A stretch of DNA of 14,082 bases from JAAFIP01 sp043718065 (GTDB lineage Bacteria > Pseudomonadota > Gammaproteobacteria > Burkholderiales > Burkholderiaceae_C). The number at the start of each line of letters is the position of its first letter. The stretch's first letter is position 1. This document shows, one piece after another, positions 12,946 through 14,082 of the stretch. The translations under genes were made by a program, and so were the position numbers. The stretch spans positions 1-14,082 of the forward strand of contig JAYSWJ010000060.1 of NCBI GenBank assembly GCA_043718065.1, written 5' to 3'. Below the pieces are notes generated by a model, which made no database searches, was not told where the DNA came from, and saw nothing but the letters and a program-made list of their open reading frames with translations.

Positions 12946-13599
12946 ATGGAACTCATTACTTATCTACTGGACTTCATTTTGCATGTGGACGTGTACCTTA
13001 AAACCTTTGTCACCACCTACGGCGCGTGGGTGTATGTGCTGCTGTTTGTCATTGTGTTTACCGAGACGGGCGTGGTGGTCATGCCGTTTTTACCGGGCGA
13101 CTCGCTGCTGTTTATCACCGGTGCGCTGTGCGGTATCGGGCTGATCAGTTTGCCCATCGCCACAGGCGTGCTGCTGGCAGCGGCTATTTTGGGTGACCAG
13201 TGCAACTACTCGATTGGGCGGTACTTTGGGCCCAAGGTGTTCAAATGGGAAGACTCCAAGTTTTTTAACAAAAAGGCGTTTGACAAAGCACACAATTTTT
13301 ACGAAACCTATGGCGGCGTGACGATTATCTTGGCACGTTTTATGCCGTTTATTCGCACTTTTGTGCCGTTTGTAGCGGGCGTGGCCGAGATGACGCGTGG
13401 CAAATTTACCATGTACAACGTAGTGGGTGCCATCATCTGGGTGGTGGGGCTGTGCTTGGCGGGCTACTTCTTTGGCAACTTGCCGTGGGTACAAGCCAAT
13501 TTGTCCAAAATCATTTGGGCGCTGATTATCGTGCCAGGCTTGATTGCCCTGTTTGGCGCATGGAAGGCTAGCCGGGCAGATATGTCCGTTAAATTTTGA
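12946..13599 (+). CDS. dedA: DedA family inner-membrane protein
   Basis: 217-residue polytopic protein of the DedA/VTT family, closest by eye to E. coli DedA itself. Matching blocks: LDFILHVDVYL at the N-terminus, FTETGVVVMPFLPGDSLLF at 38-56, GDQCNYSIGRYFG at 83-95, and ILARFMPFIRTFVPFVAG at 128-145. Glu40, Asp52, Arg131 and Arg137 occupy the positions of the acidic and basic residues known to be essential in E. coli YqjA/YghB. Hydrophobic segments lie near 27-46, 53-80, 155-176 and 186-205, with two re-entrant-type helices as in the family. Family members act in lipid-carrier or phospholipid flipping and membrane-potential homeostasis; the exact substrate here is not visible. ATG 12946 is the family start. 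TGA is followed at once by TAG. A copy of the dispersed repeat begins 11 bp after the stop. Confidence 0.93.
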   Translation: MELITYLLDFILHVDVYLKTFVTTYGAWVYVLLFVIVFTETGVVVMPFLPGDSLLFITGALCGIGLISLPIATGVLLAAAILGDQCNYSIGRYFGPKVFKWEDSKFFNKKAFDKAHNFYETYGGVTIILARFMPFIRTFVPFVAGVAEMTRGKFTMYNVVGAIIWVVGLCLAGYFFGNLPWVQANLSKIIWALIIVPGLIALFGAWKASRADMSVKF

Positions 13600-13609
13600 T
13601 AGTGCCTAT

Positions 13610-13677
13610 GCTATTGATTAAATAGCGGGTTGAGCAGGATTTACTTGGGTTACTGGCCTGTTTCGTTGTTAAAAATA
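13610..13677. repeat. Dispersed repeat element, intergenic copy after dedA
   Basis: 68-base copy with the fullest outline of the element: starts GCTATTGATTAAATAG, core GGTTGAGCAGG, then 30 bases identical to the mutL copy (13630-13659), ending in GTTAAAAATA as the lifO copy also does (AAAAATA). The palindrome of the other copies (CTGCTTGAGCAG) is altered to GGGTTGAGCAG here. Confidence 0.8.
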
Positions 13678-13757
13678 CTGTTTTGAGTGATTTTCAGGGT
13701 GTTTTTTGTGCTGTGCTGTGTTGGTTTGGTAGCCAGTTCGCTGCTCTAGCACGCGCA

Positions 13758-13832
13758 CTGCTGTAGCGTGTGTCCCATGCCAAACGGACCTGCGGCCCTT
13801 TATTGTTTGTCATAGGACACACGCTACAGCAG
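13758..13832. repeat. 18-bp perfect hairpin nested in the left arm of the long inverted repeat
   Basis: CTGCTGTAGCGTGTGTCC (13758-13775) and GGACACACGCTACAGCAG (13815-13832) are perfect reverse complements, with a 39-base loop formed by most of the core of the larger inverted repeat. The equivalent flanks of the right arm (about 13925-13942 and 13983-14002) show only partial complementarity, as if that copy had decayed. Confidence 0.85.
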
Positions 13833-13987
13833 CACGCTTGTAGTAGGCTGGGACTTCGCGCTGAAGTTGTCACGATGAATAGGATCAGTCGCTGCTCTTG
13901 CACTAGCGACCACGCCAATGGAGTGCAGCAACGTTCGGTGTGCCTATGACAAACAATAAAGGGCCGCAGGTCCGTTGGGCATGGACA
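13771..13987. repeat. Long inverted repeat, 34-bp perfect core
   Basis: The left core 13783-13816 is the exact reverse complement of the right core 13943-13976 (34 bases). With single-base gaps and one mismatch the arms extend to about 13771-13822 and 13938-13987. The spacer between cores is 126 bp. Both arms contain ATGACAAACAATAAAGGGCC reading towards the core interior, so each arm opens a short reading frame beginning MTNNKGPQVR. Confidence 0.9.
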
Positions 13988-14003
13988 TGCCGTGCGGTGC
14001 TGT

Positions 14004-14082
14004 GTGACCGCGAGATCCTAGGACAGCAAAGGGCCAACGAACGAAACAGCGTTAAGTGACCCCGAGGTGCTAGGACATCAAA
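14004..14082. repeat. Two 27-bp direct repeats at the window edge
   Basis: 14004-14030 and 14056-14082 match at 23 of 27 positions, both beginning GTGACC and ending in a TAGGACA(G/T)CAAA block, with a 25-base spacer (period 52). TAGGACA also occurs at 13813-13819 in the left arm of the inverted repeat. The second unit ends exactly at the window edge, so more units may follow. Confidence 0.75.

Larger units (their letters stand above)
13600..14082. other. Gene-free right end rich in inverted and direct repeats
   Basis: 483 bases after dedA with no convincing gene. It contains, in order, the dispersed repeat, a nested hairpin (13758-13832), two small hairpins ACTTC/GAAGT (13853-13867) and GTCGCT/AGCGAC (13888-13910), the right arm of a long inverted repeat (13938-13987) and two 27-base direct repeats (14004-14082). 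The density of symmetric structure is far above the rest of the window and suggests the edge of a mobile or recombining element, or a structured RNA. Confidence 0.6.

Noticed and set aside
13694..13918. 74-codon minus-strand open frame in the right-end repeat region
   Set aside because: It runs through the inverted repeat, has no Shine-Dalgarno or domain, and its composition looks non-coding; treated only as a feature of the repeat.
13758..14057. Integron attC sites
   Set aside because: GTTAAGT at 14051-14057 fits the GTTRRRY core, but no matching RYYYAAC core is placed opposite it and the hairpin loops are not attC-like; no integrase or cassettes are seen.
14004..14082. Start of a CRISPR array
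   Set aside because: Only two units, four mismatches between them, and a 25-base spacer; no cas genes in the window.

Overview
The window looks like chromosome of a betaproteobacterium of the order Burkholderiales, most likely Comamonadaceae. This rests on moderately high G+C, the protein types (a class I lipase with its dedicated foldase, a betaproteobacterial-style SerC, a MutL with endonuclease motifs) and a short dispersed repeat around the core TAGCTGCTTGAGCAG, a kind of repeat I associate with that family. The family assignment is inference; no rRNA or other strong phylogenetic marker is present.

Layout. Positions 28-1365 (minus strand): a small one-helix membrane protein and a toxin-antitoxin pair, with a ParD-like antitoxin upstream of a zeta-type kinase toxin. 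Positions 1492-4595 (minus): lipase foldase (lifO) and secreted lipase (lipA) with overlapping ends, then serC. Positions 4660-4790 (minus): tRNA-Ser(GGA) and its intrinsic terminator. Positions 4791-5149: a gene-free stretch with a repeat copy, promoter-like signals and palindromes, leading into a 56-residue conserved-looking small protein (5150-5320, plus). Positions 5504-6999 (plus): a stand-alone receiver-domain protein and a protein with two degenerate receiver-like halves. Positions 7070-8534: a divergent pair of predicted lipoproteins, an alpha/beta hydrolase (minus) and a Blc-type lipocalin (plus). Positions 8597-11051 (minus): a GNAT acetyltransferase and mutL. Positions 11158-12786 (minus): a lipoprotein with twelve beta-propeller repeats. 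Positions 12946-13599 (plus): dedA. Positions 13600-14082: no convincing gene, but a dense set of repeats and hairpins.

The genes mostly read as housekeeping and envelope functions. The clearest cooperating units are the toxin-antitoxin operon, the lipase-foldase operon and probably the receiver pair. The most notable observation is a dispersed element of about 65 bp. Two copies lie in frame inside unrelated genes, so LifO and MutL share the ten-residue peptide TQVNPAQAAI; in lifO the element forms almost the whole cytoplasmic N-terminus next to the start codon. Further copies are intergenic. The second notable region is the right end, where a 34-bp perfect inverted repeat, a nested 18-bp hairpin and two 27-bp direct repeats suggest the edge of a mobile element or a site-specific recombination or replication locus continuing beyond the window.
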